Assembly (NCBI GenBank): GCA_023055425.1
Contig: JALGPY010000002.1
Coordinates: 116,572,088-116,636,087 of the forward strand
Reading direction: 5' to 3'
Source: Linanthus parryae
Lineage: Eukaryota; Streptophyta; Magnoliopsida; Ericales; Polemoniaceae
DNA length: 64,000 nt
Position numbers and translations under genes: made by a program. The notes beneath the pieces are model-generated. The model did not search any database and was not told where the DNA came from. It was given only the letters and a program-made list of their open reading frames with translations. Positions 22,801-33,237 of the stretch are shown one piece after another (positions within the stretch are counted from its first letter, which is position 1; every line of letters begins with the position of its first letter).

Positions 22801-25800
22801 ACTTATTTCGGGGTGGGAGCATAAATGTAGATGATGAAGTTTATTGAATTTGGAGAGTCACATGTTTCCTAAGAAATGTATGTATCCTTTATAATCCTTT
22901 CAAACCAATGGAGAGCAATGTAAAATTTACCTCTCGGAAACCTTTGCTAAGGAGTAAACTTGAAGCCTTTTCGCATCGAATTCCACCGGTGCAATACATC
23001 GCAACTCGAGGTAGTTTTTTGCATCCTTGATTCTCTATTTCCTGGTCTGCACTTCCATTTGAATCATTCAACTCCACCCTGGCTCCTGGTTCAGCAAGTT
23101 GAAACTGATTTTCAACCCAAGACGGGAATTCCCTGAATGCAGTTGTGCACGGATCAACTGCTCCTTGAAACTTCCCAATTCTGGTTTCATAGCCATTTCT
23201 GACATCAATGACCACCTGTTGGGATAAAGTCAACAAGTAGAGGAGAATAAACAGCCTGATGTGCATCTTCATAGGATAGGAAAAAGGAGTAGCAACAGTA
23301 GGAAAGCTGTATTACTTTAGAGGTTCTTTATTATAGCTACCTGAGAAATTTTGTTGGGACAACACAATAATGAATCAAATTGAGAGTTTCCAAAGCAGTG
23401 TAAGACACAGCTGCAAGAGAATATTTTGGCTCATATACTCCCTCCGTCCCATCTTGTTCAACTTTTCACACATATTAAGATAGTGGGAAAAGATGCCAAA
23501 AAAATCACGCACTACCAAAATTACCCTTAAATATTAATGATGATAGTACATGTGGATCCGTATAGAAAGACTACAATCAAGTAATTAGGGTAATAGTGGA
23601 AAATGTAGTCGTAAAAAGTGGTTGTGTTTTCAAAGAAGACACAATTTTGGCACAAGGCAAGATGGCAAACGGGACAAACATTTTGCGACCAAGGGAGTAA
23701 TACATAGCCAAATTAGATTTCTAGAGGTGCGTACTATATTATTCTTATGCATATCCTATCGAGAAGCAGTAATTGGCTATTCCAAAAGTTGTTTGCAGAT
23801 TACAGTTCTACTATATTACTATACATATCCTATCGAGAAGCAATAATTGCCTATTTCAAAAGTAGTCTGCAGGCTACAACTCTGCAAAAATAAATCAAAA
23901 TTTAGTTAGATAAACTAAGATCAACGTACATACCGTATCTGGATCACTAATCAGCTCATTCCAGTCCTTTGGGCTTACATACTTTCCAACTCTTTCAATA
24001 GGTGATACAGTAGGCATGCCTAGAGAAACAATCTGCATCAGCAAGAGATAAACAAAATAAGAAACCACAATGTGAACATCACGTTCCCAAGAAGGAAGAG
24101 TATTCATCCAGGTGAAGGAGTAAATGTTCCATTTTAATAAAGTGTACCTCTTTCTTCAGCTTCACCCTCACATGGTCCCACCGGAATGGAGTATCCTCTC
24201 CTGCAGCAAGCGGGGAGCTGCTACTATGCCCATGATGAATAGCTTCTTCCTCAGGGCTCACAGGACATTCCAATTGTCTAAGTCCTTTCAAGCGATTATC
24301 ACTTTGTATGAATGTGAGGACTTCCTTAACGGACTCGGGGGTCCCACATATACTTCCATTTATTCCCTCTGCTGCAAGAATTATTCCGCCTGAAACACGC
24401 TGAAAACGATCAGCTTGGTGAGGCAGGAACAACATGGATACGAGAGATAAAAGGAGGCCCAAGGTGAATTGAAAATGAATAGCTGGATAAGAGGACTGCT
24501 GGAAACTGATCGGAGGAAACAAGCTGGTTACAATGAACGCAACAGAAGACAATATATGAATCAGAAAAATATCATATGCATCATCATTAGAAGTCCCTGG
24601 ACATGGAGTTTTTCTCATGGATTCATCCATCATAAACTCGGCATGCCTTGGATTATGGATGTGTGTCTACTGGAACATGAGAAGTAACAGAATGAATCTA
24701 CTATGCAAATAAATAAATAAAAACTTTGAATGCATGAAAGGACGAGTTTGCAAATACAACTTCGCCATAAATAAGAATAAAAGATTATAAAACATAATTG
24801 TATCATGGTATGTTCAGGCAAATGGTTTAGATAAACCTAACAGAAAGATATGCTCTCGCACTAAATCTGCGAATTTTCAATTATGGTAATTAATAATATT
24901 ACTGGAGGACATTCGAATGAACATTATCGGTGATGAGACATTTTTTGTTTCTCAGTGGTTCCCATGAGTATAGGGAACTTGTTGAAGATACTACATAATG
25001 CTGTTGTTGTATACGTCTTGCGAATTCTGTGCGGTCAAATAGATCTGTCCCGAGATGAGAGTTTGATTGAACTCACACAATCAAGCTAGTCCAACTGAGG
25101 TAATAGTTCGATGCCTACTACGTTATAAAACCCATCCATCATGCAGAAACAGACTCTTGGCTTAAATCTCTTTCACTTGTTAAGATAAGGAGGCTTCATC
25201 TAGATGTTAAACCCCCAAACTATAAAGCAAAAGAGTCAGTCCAATTAAAATTTGACGCTCAAGACTATAAGACCTCATCTAGATTTCATGCGGGATGGCA
25301 TAGAAGGGAAGAGAAAGATGCACTGCGTAGATCGGAAAGAGGTCTGCCGTCTGCCAACCAAAACACCCAGGTAAATTTGGTATTTAAAACCTGTGACACT
25401 TAAACTACGTATTATTAGGAAAATGGCTTCGGGATTTCTTTGTGAAATAAAATAATAATAATTGGCGGAGAGTCGTGGAATACATCGGCTTTTGCAGAAA
25501 GGGTGGATGGCTACGGATGGAAGACAGCCTTATGCAGTAGGTTTGTGGAGACATTTAAGGCACATCTGGGATGTTTTTTTGAAAATCTTTATTTCCTGTT
25601 TGGTTATGCCCTTCACATAAGTTTCTGGCGTGATATTAGTGTGGAGATGTTCTATCTGATGCTTATCCTGGCCTGTTTAATTTATTAACTATAATGGATG
25701 CCAATGTTAGTGAGTTTTAACATTACTAATGGTGGAGTGGTATGTGAGTCGTTACTAATTCAAAAGGTACGTGATTGGGAAATTGACACATTAGAATAAA

Positions 25801-27313
25801 GTAATCAACAATTGTATTTTGTGCATGTCCATACTGGAGATTGTGATAAGATATGTTGGTCCGCACAAAGGTAAGTTTACTGCAAGGGTTTTATTCTCCA
25901 TGATGGATATTTCTGAACATTACTTTCATCATTGCATGGTCTGTGAATCTGGAGCTTCAGCAAAAGTGGGCTTTTTTTTTAATGGACTGCTTTTCGGAAT
26001 ATTATTTTTACCATTGATATCTCAAAACGAGATGCTTTCAGTTTGCAAACATGTGTGATATGTAAATGTGTCGAGGAAACAGTGGCACGCCTTTTTTTCT
26101 GCATTGCTAGGTAGCTATGGATCTGCGGAAGCCTGTTTGGGAGCTGTTTGGGATCCAGTGGATACAAGCAACAGCTATAAGCACACAATAAGAATGTTTG
26201 GTGGCTCGCTATAAGGGCTTGACTCGAACGAAAATTTAGAGAGTACCTCCACCATGTTTCATGGGGCAGATTTCACAGGAGTACATTTGATGTACTTTTG
26301 ATATCAGCTTACGTACTTTCAGATGCTGGTGTGAAAAGGGAATTTCTCATTCTGCTTTTTCTCTCGTTGATTGTTTTGACATTACCAAAAAGTAACAGAA
26401 TAAGCAAAGAGAAGATTCAGTAAAAAATTTGTTCGGGCAGCCTATAATTGAAATAAATATTTCCAGTATCAGAAGTTAGTGGTTGATGTTGTCGTCAAAA
26501 CTAAGCCTACATGTTTTTCTGGTGACATAAGAAACCTAAATCTGAACCCGATATCTAGATTTTGTAATGATTATGCTGAGTAGTAAAACATGCCAGCTTC
26601 GTGTGCAATTTCTAACATGCGATATGGCAATTAGTGCATCTCCCTTGTGCATATAAAAAGCATCTAAGTCTAGCATTTTAAAGCACAACTATATATCTTT
26701 AGATAAATATAAAGCAGGACAAAACCTACAATGGTGCCCCTGACATCCAATACCAAAAATGATTTGGAAAACTGATATCTGAATTACTGCTGAGTTCATT
26801 CAATTGGACTAGGCACCTACAAGTTAGAACTACATATGTAGAGGAAATTCATTGACCATAGAGAACTCATAATTACTGGGGAAAAAATCTATTGAAGTGG
26901 ACTGCAAGAAACAAGGAGGGGATAATTACCAGCCGCTCACAGAGGTCCTTCAAGGGTTTCCTCATATCCGCGTGGTCAGGGAAATCAGCAAATTTGTAGA
27001 AGGAGACCACCATGAGAGACTGCTGACTCGGCTCATTGGCTTCTATGTCCGCATTTCCTGACGCTGGTGTCCTCGAAGCTGCGGCAGTAGAGTAGCACTG
27101 AGGGAGAGGCAAGCTAATCGTCATCGTCCTCCAGGGATTGTAGGAGAGAGAAATATTATTTAGGAGGATTGGGGATTCTTTAGGAATAACAGAGGTGGAT
27201 CTGAAGAAGGTGAGATGCCGGCTAGGGTTCAAGCAGGAGGAGGACGAAGATGCTGATAATATCATTCCCAGTGCGGCTAATTGACTGCGCCTAAGATAGG
27301 TCTGAGATTGCAT
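17691..27313 (-). CDS. STR8: Rhodanese-like domain protein, UPF0176/TrhO family, chloroplast type (STR8-like)
   Basis: Five exons joined on the minus strand: 27313-26930, 24399-24148, 24032-23934, 23215-22931, 18071-17691. All four introns start GT and end AG and fall between codons, giving an uninterrupted 466-residue protein. Residues 1 to about 75 are Ser-rich and basic, like a transit peptide. Next comes the UPF0176 N-terminal acylphosphatase-like domain ([16 protein letters not shown], about 131-146). The rhodanese domain follows ([10 protein letters not shown] at 246-255; active-site loop CTGGIRCEK with Cys320). A C-terminal Cys pair, CYGC (387-390) and CPYC (410-413), probably binds zinc, followed by a charged tail. 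Bacterial members (YceA/TrhO) make 5-hydroxyuridine at position 34 of tRNA, and the plant copy may act likewise in plastids; that is inference. Introns 3 and 4 contain transposons, but no coding lesion is visible. The ATG at 27265 ([10 protein letters not shown]) is an alternative start. Confidence 0.92.
19004..19370. repeat. Tandem duplication of 183 bp in STR8-like intron 4
   Basis: 19004-19186 and 19187-19370 are almost identical; the second copy differs mainly by one extra base near 19339. The units meet at TATACTTCCTG. Such near-identity suggests a recent duplication. No coding content. Confidence 0.9.
19539..20682. repeat. Large imperfect hairpin (foldback) in intron 4
   Basis: Arm 1 (19539-19983) and arm 2 (20228-20682) are inverted copies over about 450 bp, separated by a 244-bp loop. 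Matching anchors are GTTGCACAAGTGC with GCACTTGTGCAAC at the outer ends and CAGAGACTCACTG with CAGTGAGTCTCT at the inner ends. Arm 1 also contains a 28-base A run (19848-19875). This could be a foldback transposon or two head-to-head repeat copies. Transcribed as part of the STR8-like pre-mRNA, it would form long double-stranded RNA. Confidence 0.85.
20167..20904. repeat. Second inverted pair overlapping the hairpin
   Basis: CAGTTGAGCCCTAGCCC near 20177 and its inverse GGGCTAGGGCTCAACTGG near 20878 form an inverted pair of about 45-60 bp, both flanked by AGAGATAGAG-type sequence. The right copy lies outside hairpin arm 2. The pair may mark the ends of a ~740-bp element that contains arm 2. 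Confidence 0.65.
20967..22123 (+). mobile_element. Non-autonomous LTR retroelement carrying a HOTHEAD-like fragment
   Basis: The 3' LTR is 21809-22123 (starts TGATAGG, ends CCTAACA), immediately preceded by a purine tract CCCCGGGGGAGT. A truncated 5' LTR remnant (20967-21073) repeats its last ~95-105 bases, including GCGTCTAGAATTGCTA and AAACCCTAACA. The interior has a short gag-like leader (ATGGAGGAATCG at 21102) followed by a captured host gene piece; no pol is seen. The layout resembles gene-transducing elements such as maize Bs1. It lies in intron 4 of the STR8-like gene, antisense to it. The 5' truncation prevents a target-duplication test. Confidence 0.7.
21301..21870 (+). pseudogene. 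HOTHEAD-like GMC oxidoreductase C-terminal fragment (captured)
   Basis: The reading frame contains [16 protein letters not shown], then [20 protein letters not shown] and [18 protein letters not shown]. This matches the substrate-binding/C-terminal domain of plant glucose-methanol-choline oxidoreductases of the HOTHEAD/mandelonitrile-lyase type. The FAD-binding N-terminus and the catalytic His region are absent. Upstream in the same element is a Gln/Pro-rich stretch ([10 protein letters not shown]), preceded by an in-frame stop near 21121. Downstream the frame runs into unrelated hydrophobic sequence. It is a processed or captured piece inside a retroelement, not a working enzyme. Confidence 0.7.
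22158..22187. repeat. (GGGTT)n pentanucleotide repeat
   Basis: About five to six GGGTT units directly after the retroelement 3' LTR. Confidence 0.85.
22225..22345. repeat. Repeat end resembling the 880/11772 inverted repeat family
   Basis: Shares organisation with the terminal repeats at 880 and 11772: a GACTAACGGA-type block, AAGGGTGGTTTT, then a terminal TTTACCC. The primary match is weak and no partner end was found nearby. Confidence 0.3.
22931..23215 (-). CDS. STR8: STR8-like exon 4 (rhodanese domain)
   Basis: 95 codons starting [10 protein letters not shown] and containing the active-site loop CTGGIRCEK. Acceptor CCAACAG and donor GTAAAT. The catalytic Cys corresponds to residue 320 of the joined protein. 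Confidence 0.93.
23438..23697. mobile_element. Stowaway MITE (~260 bp) in STR8-like intron 3
   Basis: The left terminus CTCCCTCCGTCCC is the classic Stowaway (Tc1/mariner) end and the right terminus is the inverted GGGAG. Both sides are flanked by TA (23436-23437 and 23698-23699), the expected TA target duplication. It has no coding sequence. The location within intron 3 shows that the insertion was tolerated. Confidence 0.85.
23728..23885. repeat. Tandem duplication of ~78 bp in intron 3
   Basis: CATATCCTATCGAGAAGCA occurs twice (about 23749 and 23824), each followed by similar AATTG(G/C)CTATT and GCAG(A/G)(T/C)TACA blocks. Confidence 0.75.
23934..24032 (-). CDS. STR8: STR8-like exon 3
   Basis: 33 codons, [11 protein letters not shown] to ELISDPDT. 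Acceptor GATGCAG and donor GTATGT. It links the N-terminal domain to the rhodanese domain. Confidence 0.92.
24148..24399 (-). CDS. STR8: STR8-like exon 2
   Basis: 84 codons from [12 protein letters not shown] to VRVKLKKE. It is preceded by acceptor TTTTCAG and followed by donor GTACAC. It encodes the conserved [13 protein letters not shown] core of the UPF0176 N-terminal domain. Confidence 0.92.
24400..26929 (-). other. STR8-like intron 1 (2.5 kb)
   Basis: Bounded by GTAATT at the donor and TTTTCAG at the acceptor. The interior is AT-rich with no coding frame, transposon end or RNA gene that I can recognise. Confidence 0.85.
26930..27313 (-). CDS. STR8: STR8-like exon 1
   Basis: 128 codons including the putative transit peptide and the start of the N-terminal domain ([19 protein letters not shown], then LKDLCERL). 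The donor GTAATT follows CTG at 26930. Phase 0. Confidence 0.88.
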
Positions 27314-27640
27314 CGAGGCATGTAATCCGCAACCAATACTGTATCACGTCGCCTCGTTTGGGTTGGGAGGGCAGAAAAGATAAAGTTATAGTATCCCCTT
27401 CCCTTTTCATCCGGTGTTTGGGTGCCTTTTTATCTGGTGTTTGGGTGCCGGATAAGCAAGGGGATAGCTCATCTTCTCTTATGCTGATGGATGTTTTTAT
27501 GCACAAATTTTTTACCACCCATGAAGTCGGATAAGAAAATGGAGCATAAGAAGTTGATAGGAGGATGACGAAAATATGAAATTTTTACCCCTTGTCTCCT
27601 CAAACCCTACATCGCGCTATCTTCACCTCCCTCCCTCTCA
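27314..27640 (-). promoter_or_regulatory. Upstream region of the STR8-like gene, with a MITE-like end
   Basis: The minus-strand ACTATAAC near 27388 could serve as a TATA element. GCCTCGTTTGGG at 27350 is a common terminal motif of hAT-type MITEs, and the same motif inverted (CCCAAACGAGGC) occurs near 55670. Two GGTGTTTGGGTGCC copies lie at 27412-27448. The promoter role is inferred from position. Confidence 0.35.
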
Positions 27641-27643
27641 ATC

Positions 27644-27976
27644 TTACACAGCGTCGAGAGAGAGAGAGAGGGAGAGAGAGCAGGAAGGAGGACCACCACA
27701 CCACTTGTGTCGTCCCTTCCTCCTCTGATAGCCGATGAAGAGTGTAGCCAATGAATACGAACTAAAACTCAGACTATTCCCCGATGAAATTGCATGTGAA
27801 TGTGAAGATGAACTATTTAGTTTGTTTTCATTTTGCAGAAATTGATGGGGTTGTGTTGAAACGGGGGCAGAGAGTCTTTGATGGTGATTAATGGAAAGAA
27901 TTTGGCTAGGGTTGATATCTATATCAGAAGGTTGTAAGCTTGGCTGCTCATAGCTTGACTCTCGTGTATTCTCCAA
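27644..27976 (-). CDS. Hypothetical ORF, possible first exon or gene fragment
   Basis: The minus-strand frame from the ATG at 27976 encodes about 110 residues (MENTRESSYEQPSLQPSDID..., then Ser/His-rich, ending in repeat-derived SLSLSL). The first ~50 residues look compositionally like a genuine plant N-terminus and are preceded by a CT-rich leader. The end runs into a GA microsatellite (27656-27680). I do not recognise the family. It could be a truncated gene or chance. Confidence 0.3.
   Translation of the reverse strand: MENTRESSYEQPSLQPSDIDINPSQILSINHHQRLSAPVSTQPHQFLQNENKLNSSSSHSHAISSGNSLSFSSYSLATLFIGYQRRKGRHKWCGGPPSCSLSLSLSLDAV
27656..27680. repeat. GA microsatellite
   Basis: Nearly pure (GA)n run of about 25 bases. 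Confidence 0.85.
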
Positions 27977-29153
27977 TGAAGGAAACGAGAGAGGGAAGAT
28001 GTGTTATTCTAACTATAAAACATGTTTAATTGATTAAATAATTTACTTTTAAGTATGAAAATATTTAAATAACATTCTCATTCAGATAATATCTAAGCGA
28101 ACAACATATCTTCGTCAATTCATAGTTTTCATCCACTTGTTCCTCAACTTGAACCTCTGAAGGATCCAAAATCACACCAAATCTCTCATACATAACATCC
28201 CCCACCGGATATTCATATCGCACCGTTAGGCGATGTTATCTTCAAGCAAGATAACCCAAAGGCGTTTGAAATGGCAGTCCGCTTTCCACACAGAAGCGTT
28301 CAAGGGTTGTGTCCAACTAATTTGTCGAGGAACCCTGTTGCGGTCCAAATAAAAAAAGAAGAGTATTTTAAAGCCTTTCAAGGAGAAAGATTCATCTATT
28401 GTGAGATCATCTTAAACATATCCTATGAGGAAGAGCATACACCCACCTCAAGTGGCCGTCAAGGAGCCTCAAAGGACTAAACTTTGGATTCCTGCTGGTC
28501 TAAAGGATGTCACATGCATAGCTTACAAGAGATATGATTTGCTAGCTTTGCGTTTCCACTTGCCCCCCCCCCTCCTCCCTCAAAGGAGCTGTTGTCTATG
28601 TGTGAGAAATTTAATTCCATCTTGAACCATACCCATTCCATCTTGAACCATACCCATTCTAGAAAGATCATTCAGCAATCTTCCAATCACTCCTTCGATA
28701 TGGTTCCTTACATCAATTGTAGAACCAAACAAGTGAAGTTCATTAACCGTGCATCACTTCTCTCCTTTACGCATCAATCAAAAAATGCTTCAAATCATAA
28801 GAAGAACGCTACACATAAGTTTTATAGCGAAAAAGGAAAAGGTTACAAGTGTGTTGTCGTAGCTTGTTTGGGAAAGGAATCTAGCTCTAGCTACAAAGGC
28901 GGAATCGAGCATCCAAGGGAAAATGGAGGAGCTCAAACTTGCGGCCTCTCAGGGTGAACTTCCAAAAGCCTAAATGTTGTTTAAGTAATCCAAGAAACTT
29001 GTCCATGAACAGATTTGTTGCTCAGCCATAACCTTGTTTTCTTTGAATCAAGGCACCTCTTCTGGACTGCACAACCCTTACAACCATACAACTTAAAATT
29101 TCAACTCCAGTGTTATGAACATCCCTACTCCCCACTTTTGGCTAAGCCCCCTG
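27977..29153. other. Intergenic; possible worn PIF/Harbinger transposase tail
   Basis: On the minus strand around 28050-28330, short pieces such as ASVWKAD and RYEYPVGDVMYERFG lie in different frames and only loosely recall the end of PIF/Harbinger (ALP1-like) transposases. A 19-base unit containing TTGAACCATACCCATTC is duplicated at about 28622-28660. No intact gene is supported. Confidence 0.2.
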
Positions 29154-29998
29154 TGTAACACCCCTAAAATGACCAAGCAAGAAGCTGGGGGGTGTCACTC
29201 CGTACCCGAGAAGAAACTCGGATACAGGGAAGTTTAAAAGTGGATCCTAGCAAACTCAACTAAAAGTCTTAAAGTAATACTTTATTACAATTCAAATTTT
29301 GTTGTGCCAAAAATATGGGCATTAAACATTCTAATGAAACAAAATGAAACTAAAGGAAGTTCTAATTATTAAAGCGAAAGCTCTAGCAGTCTAAATGGTG
29401 ATTCGCGTTCCCCGCTAAGCCAAGCTCCCTTCATCTAAACCTGTGGTGAAGAAAACAAAGAGGACACCACAGTTTCCAAAATCAGCAATAAATACTTGCA
29501 AGCAAACACTCAAGCATGCAAAATGATGATGAGGCAATAATTTATAAAAAGCATACGACTTGTCACGTAGTAATTTAGTTTGCACAACGGAAGTAAAGTT
29601 TGACCCTTATAAGAAAAAAAAGAGAGATTCCAATTTCATTGTATTTTCCAAACCATACTCATTATCCAAATTAGGGGATTTCAAATCTCATATTATTCAA
29701 TTTCCCATTATTATCATCAAATCCAAAAAATCCACATTGATAATTGGTTGATACGGGGGAAGAACCAACCATCTCGCAAGCATCCAGGACCTTAAGTGTC
29801 GACACCCCCTTAAGACTCTTGCAGTCAGAAGAGTGAGTACAAGGAGCTATCTGGGACATTGCAACCGGATTAAATATAATTAATTGGACGAGTGAGCGTA
29901 GTCAACACGACCAAGCCAATAGTAACCATATAAGAACCCCGCACAACTCTTCCACTTTACGTTATCATCAATTATTAGATTCTTGTGATGTCTTCAAT
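29154..29998 (-). mobile_element. Solo LTR of a chromovirus family, left portion
   Basis: Starts TGTAACACCCC at 29154 and aligns along its length with the LTR at 56605. It breaks at 29998, where the Tat-like element begins, and resumes at 52592. The target duplication CCCTG (29149-29153 and 54257-54261) brackets the two portions together, proving they were one LTR of about 2.5 kb. Minus orientation is inferred from the related 56605 copy. Confidence 0.9.
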
Positions 29999-30543
29999 TG
30001 TGGACAAGGAATCCTCTGGGATGGATCCAGATGTACACCTGCAATAGACAAGAACACGTAGATTCCAAAGCGCAGAGAGCAAGAGACTAAGTGTGTAGGC
30101 TAAGAGTATGCCTTTGACAATGATCTGAGAGAGAGACAGTGTGTAATGATTGCCAAAAGAGTCGAACCGAGGATAGAGGGCAATACTCCTATATATATGG
30201 TATTAGAGTAGCAGTTACGAGAAGTTATATAACCGCATGCAATGGTTATATAAATTCCCCGCACGTTGCACGATCGACCGTATATATAGGCACGTGATAA
30301 GCACGTCTCTCAGATAACCGACAAGGGTCGCACGCGAGCGTAACCGCTGCTCACGTGCGACGTGTCTTACTCTAGCCTCCAAGCCACTTAAGCCCTTCAA
30401 CTCCCGTGCAGTTAGTATGAGAGGGTGACCCTGTCTCACAGCCCCCAGATGGATAGGTATTCAGTGATATTGGAGTATCATATGAACTTACATGTGATGG
30501 ACACGTGGATGATGACCGATGTACACATAATGCACTATCTACA
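29999..30543 (-). repeat. Tat-like 3' LTR
   Basis: 545 bp, TGTGGACAAGG...CTATCTACA on the plus strand. It lacks the 70-bp internal duplication seen in the 5' LTR. The TSD TCAAT precedes it. Confidence 0.95.
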
Positions 30544-30560
30544 TTACCCCCCTTTTGTGC
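30544..30560 (-). other. Polypurine tract of the Tat-like element
   Basis: Read on the minus strand, an AAAAGGGGGG tract sits three bases before the start of the 3' LTR, where plus-strand DNA synthesis would be primed. Confidence 0.8.
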
Positions 30561-31217
30561 AGATGCACACGCGATGTGGCATTCAGGCGCAAAACTATGC
30601 GTGTCGCATACGTGCGCATGTAAACGATTCAAATTCATCTCAGAAACCCTAGCCACCAAAACGAATGCCATCATTACTTAGGTTTTTCAATAGTCGTGTA
30701 GTAAGTCTTTAATGGAACCCATAGCCTGACGTGGGTAAAGCCCACATCCACACGTTTTTGCCAGTTACCGAGGTTCGAGCAACCTGAAAGGTCATGACCC
30801 CAAAGGTCTTTTCGTAAATATCAGATTGTGCCGTCGTTGTGCACCATTGCTGCTCTTTGATGTTTATGCAGAGAGAGAAACATCTTTGATTACAAATCTC
30901 AGAATTCAATCAACTCTTCAACGTTGTTAACCACGCACTTGAAGTTTACAGAACAAGTCGAGGTTAGTCAATTTCATAATTCAATTGGTCAAAATCATTT
31001 CAATAACCTGTAAAGAACGACATTGATACTTAGATAAACTTGGTTCTCTTGAATGTTAATGACATTCGGAGAATTCCGGGTTTCTTTGAATGTCCACTCA
31101 TCACAGAAGTATCCTCGTGGATGTTCATGTACAAAATCAGAATATCAAATTGCTTCTTCTTTTACTAAAACTCTGAATATTCCATAAAATCTTTAATGTA
31201 ATAGGCATGGCTCCCCC
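30561..31217. other. Tat-like 3' internal region, noncoding
   Basis: Lies between the polypurine tract and the antisense ORF. No coding frame was found. It would hold the promoter of the antisense gene, if that gene is expressed. Confidence 0.5.
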
Positions 31218-32373
31218 AAAGAATCGAAGGAACTTGAAGATGTACCAGATATCCATAAGGATTTGTGGCGTAAATCCCCCTTTTTGAATGGTGAGGACTT
31301 CTATCTGGCAACCATTAGGGGAACAACCATAGATAAATCTCCAACAAAGAACCCTTTACAACTCATACCTGAGTCAGAGAGGGATGATTGGGACTTGGCC
31401 AACGTCAACCAAATAAATAGGCTTGGCCTTGAAGCTGGACTATTTCCCTACACCGAAATCCTCCATCAAACATTTGTGGAGAAATTGGATTGGATGGAGG
31501 AATGGACTGAGTACATTCTCGACCATCATGAACCAACATTGAGTCAAGCAGGGATATATGATGTTGTGCGCGCGACGAAGGGTTTGAGTGTCAAACTTGA
31601 CAATGACATGTTAATGAATCTCCTCTCGAGATATCCGAAGAAGACGCACACCTTTCATTTCTCTACTTTTGAGGCCGCCCCCTACACTCGAGGATGTGAA
31701 GATATTACTTGAGCTCCCTTGCATGGGTCTAGACCCTCTGTCGCAGTTGGAGTCTTCTGATGAAATCGCACTTTATGAGCAAATGAAAGGATGCATTTTA
31801 GAAGTGAAGAAAACAGCGTCGAGATGGGCGTCAAATCCTCCTGCTCCGAAACCTGTATTTCTGAAGATAGATGCGAAAAACGTGTGGTCGAGATGGATAA
31901 CATACTTCTATCGACACTCCGCGAAGACAAAGACGACTCAAGAACTTTTGGCAAAGAATCCCAAGGCTTTAACTTCTTTTACTGGCAAAGGAGCCGATTA
32001 TACACTGTGTGGTTTCCTGTGCGTCTGGTTATCAAGGTATCTGATCGATAGTCATCCTCATGATAGAGTTTTCTGCCATGTGCTCGCACTTGCAGTCCGT
32101 CTTTCTCTAGGTAAGAAGCTGGCTTTGGAATCTTTAGTTTTGGGCTCGTTATACCATCGTCTGGATCTGGAAATGAATCATATTGAGACATCGCACGCCA
32201 GGGCTGATGTTGTAACTTATGTTAATGTCGCATTCCTATCAATGTGGGCATTCGAGAGATGGCCTCTGTATGCTCCAATTCATACAAGAGTGAAACTGTG
32301 GAATGCGCCCAATGCTCCAAGAAAATCTCTTTTTCCTCGAGCATGGCATTGGTACAAAACAAAAGGAATTTAA
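31218..32373 (+). pseudogene. Antisense accessory ORF: plant mobile domain (PMD-like), N-terminal part
   Basis: Two overlapping frames (to 31712 and from 31669) together encode a plant-mobile-domain/aminotransferase-like region. The first has DLWRKSPFLNGEDFYLATIRG, INRLGLEAGLF, and TFHFSTFE. The second has PPTLEDVKILLELPCMG, the characteristic TLEDV block of PMD proteins, later KADYTL-like GADYTLCGFLCVWLSRYL and ALAVRLSLG. A one-base shift near 31672 separates them. No ATG exists in the leading frame. It lies on the strand opposite the element's pol, as in Tat-lineage elements known to carry antisense extra ORFs. The function in retrotransposons is unknown; host PMD proteins act in silencing. 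Confidence 0.75.
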
Positions 32374-33237
32374 CGTTCATTTTCTCTACTATGTGATGAT
32401 ATTAGCTATTTTGTGGCCATGCCATATGTTGCTTGTGTTGGATGCAATCGTTACGCATTTAGAGATGTACCCATAGAAAGACTACCCCTTCAGTGTTGCA
32501 CATATCACTAAGGGTGGGAGGTGCTATTCAAGATTTCTAAAATGGTGCTCAAGGGGACCATTTCCTGCATTGTCTGAGTAGGACGATGAAACTGATAGCT
32601 ATGAGTTCATTACTGTGGATTATGATCCAATCTGAGTCAGTCCTCAATTTGGCGTTGATGCTGTCGTGCCTACTTTTTGGCCTGATCAGACAAGTCAGAA
32701 TTGCTAGAAGAGGTTAGTGTATGAAAAGTGTAATGAGTTGTTATTGGCCATGCTTCCCTTTATTCAACCAGCTGGGAGTAGACAGGGCGAGACAACACCA
32801 AACTGGGTAGCTTTCTAGATTTATCAAGTGCGTCATCATTCGAATTCCTGGATCGATTTTTGCCAGGTAGGACCCTTGCTATCAAGAGAGGTGATTATCC
32901 CTTCAAATCTTCTTGTAAAACAGGATGCAAGCGAATATGGATTTTATTTGCTTTTGGATAAAGAACGACATTTATGTGCTGAATTGATATTGCAAGAGAA
33001 AATAGCTGCAGTGAGGAAGAATTCTTCCAAGGCGAGAAAGACCTATGATGATACATCCAACCATGCATTTTGGTGTTATTTTCATTATTCATCAAGCAGA
33101 TGATGAAACAAACAAATTAGTAATTGAAATTTGTATTATAGTGTTATTTTAGGAGATACACATCAGGTGATCGCAGCACATGATTTACCAATGCTCTTCG
33201 TTTAAAGCATTGAGCTGAAGCAGTAATCGAACCTGAA
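32374..33237 (+). pseudogene. Antisense accessory ORF, decayed middle part
   Basis: Short pieces in shifting frames continue the PMD-like protein: FVAMPYVACVGCNRYAF, SRFLKWCSRGPFPALSE and an open stretch at 32828-33103 (KERHLCAELILQEKIAAVRK). In-frame stops separate them. Confidence 0.5.

Noticed and set aside
27977..28330. PIF/Harbinger transposase gene
   Set aside because: Only short fragments in different frames; too weak for more than a low-confidence note.
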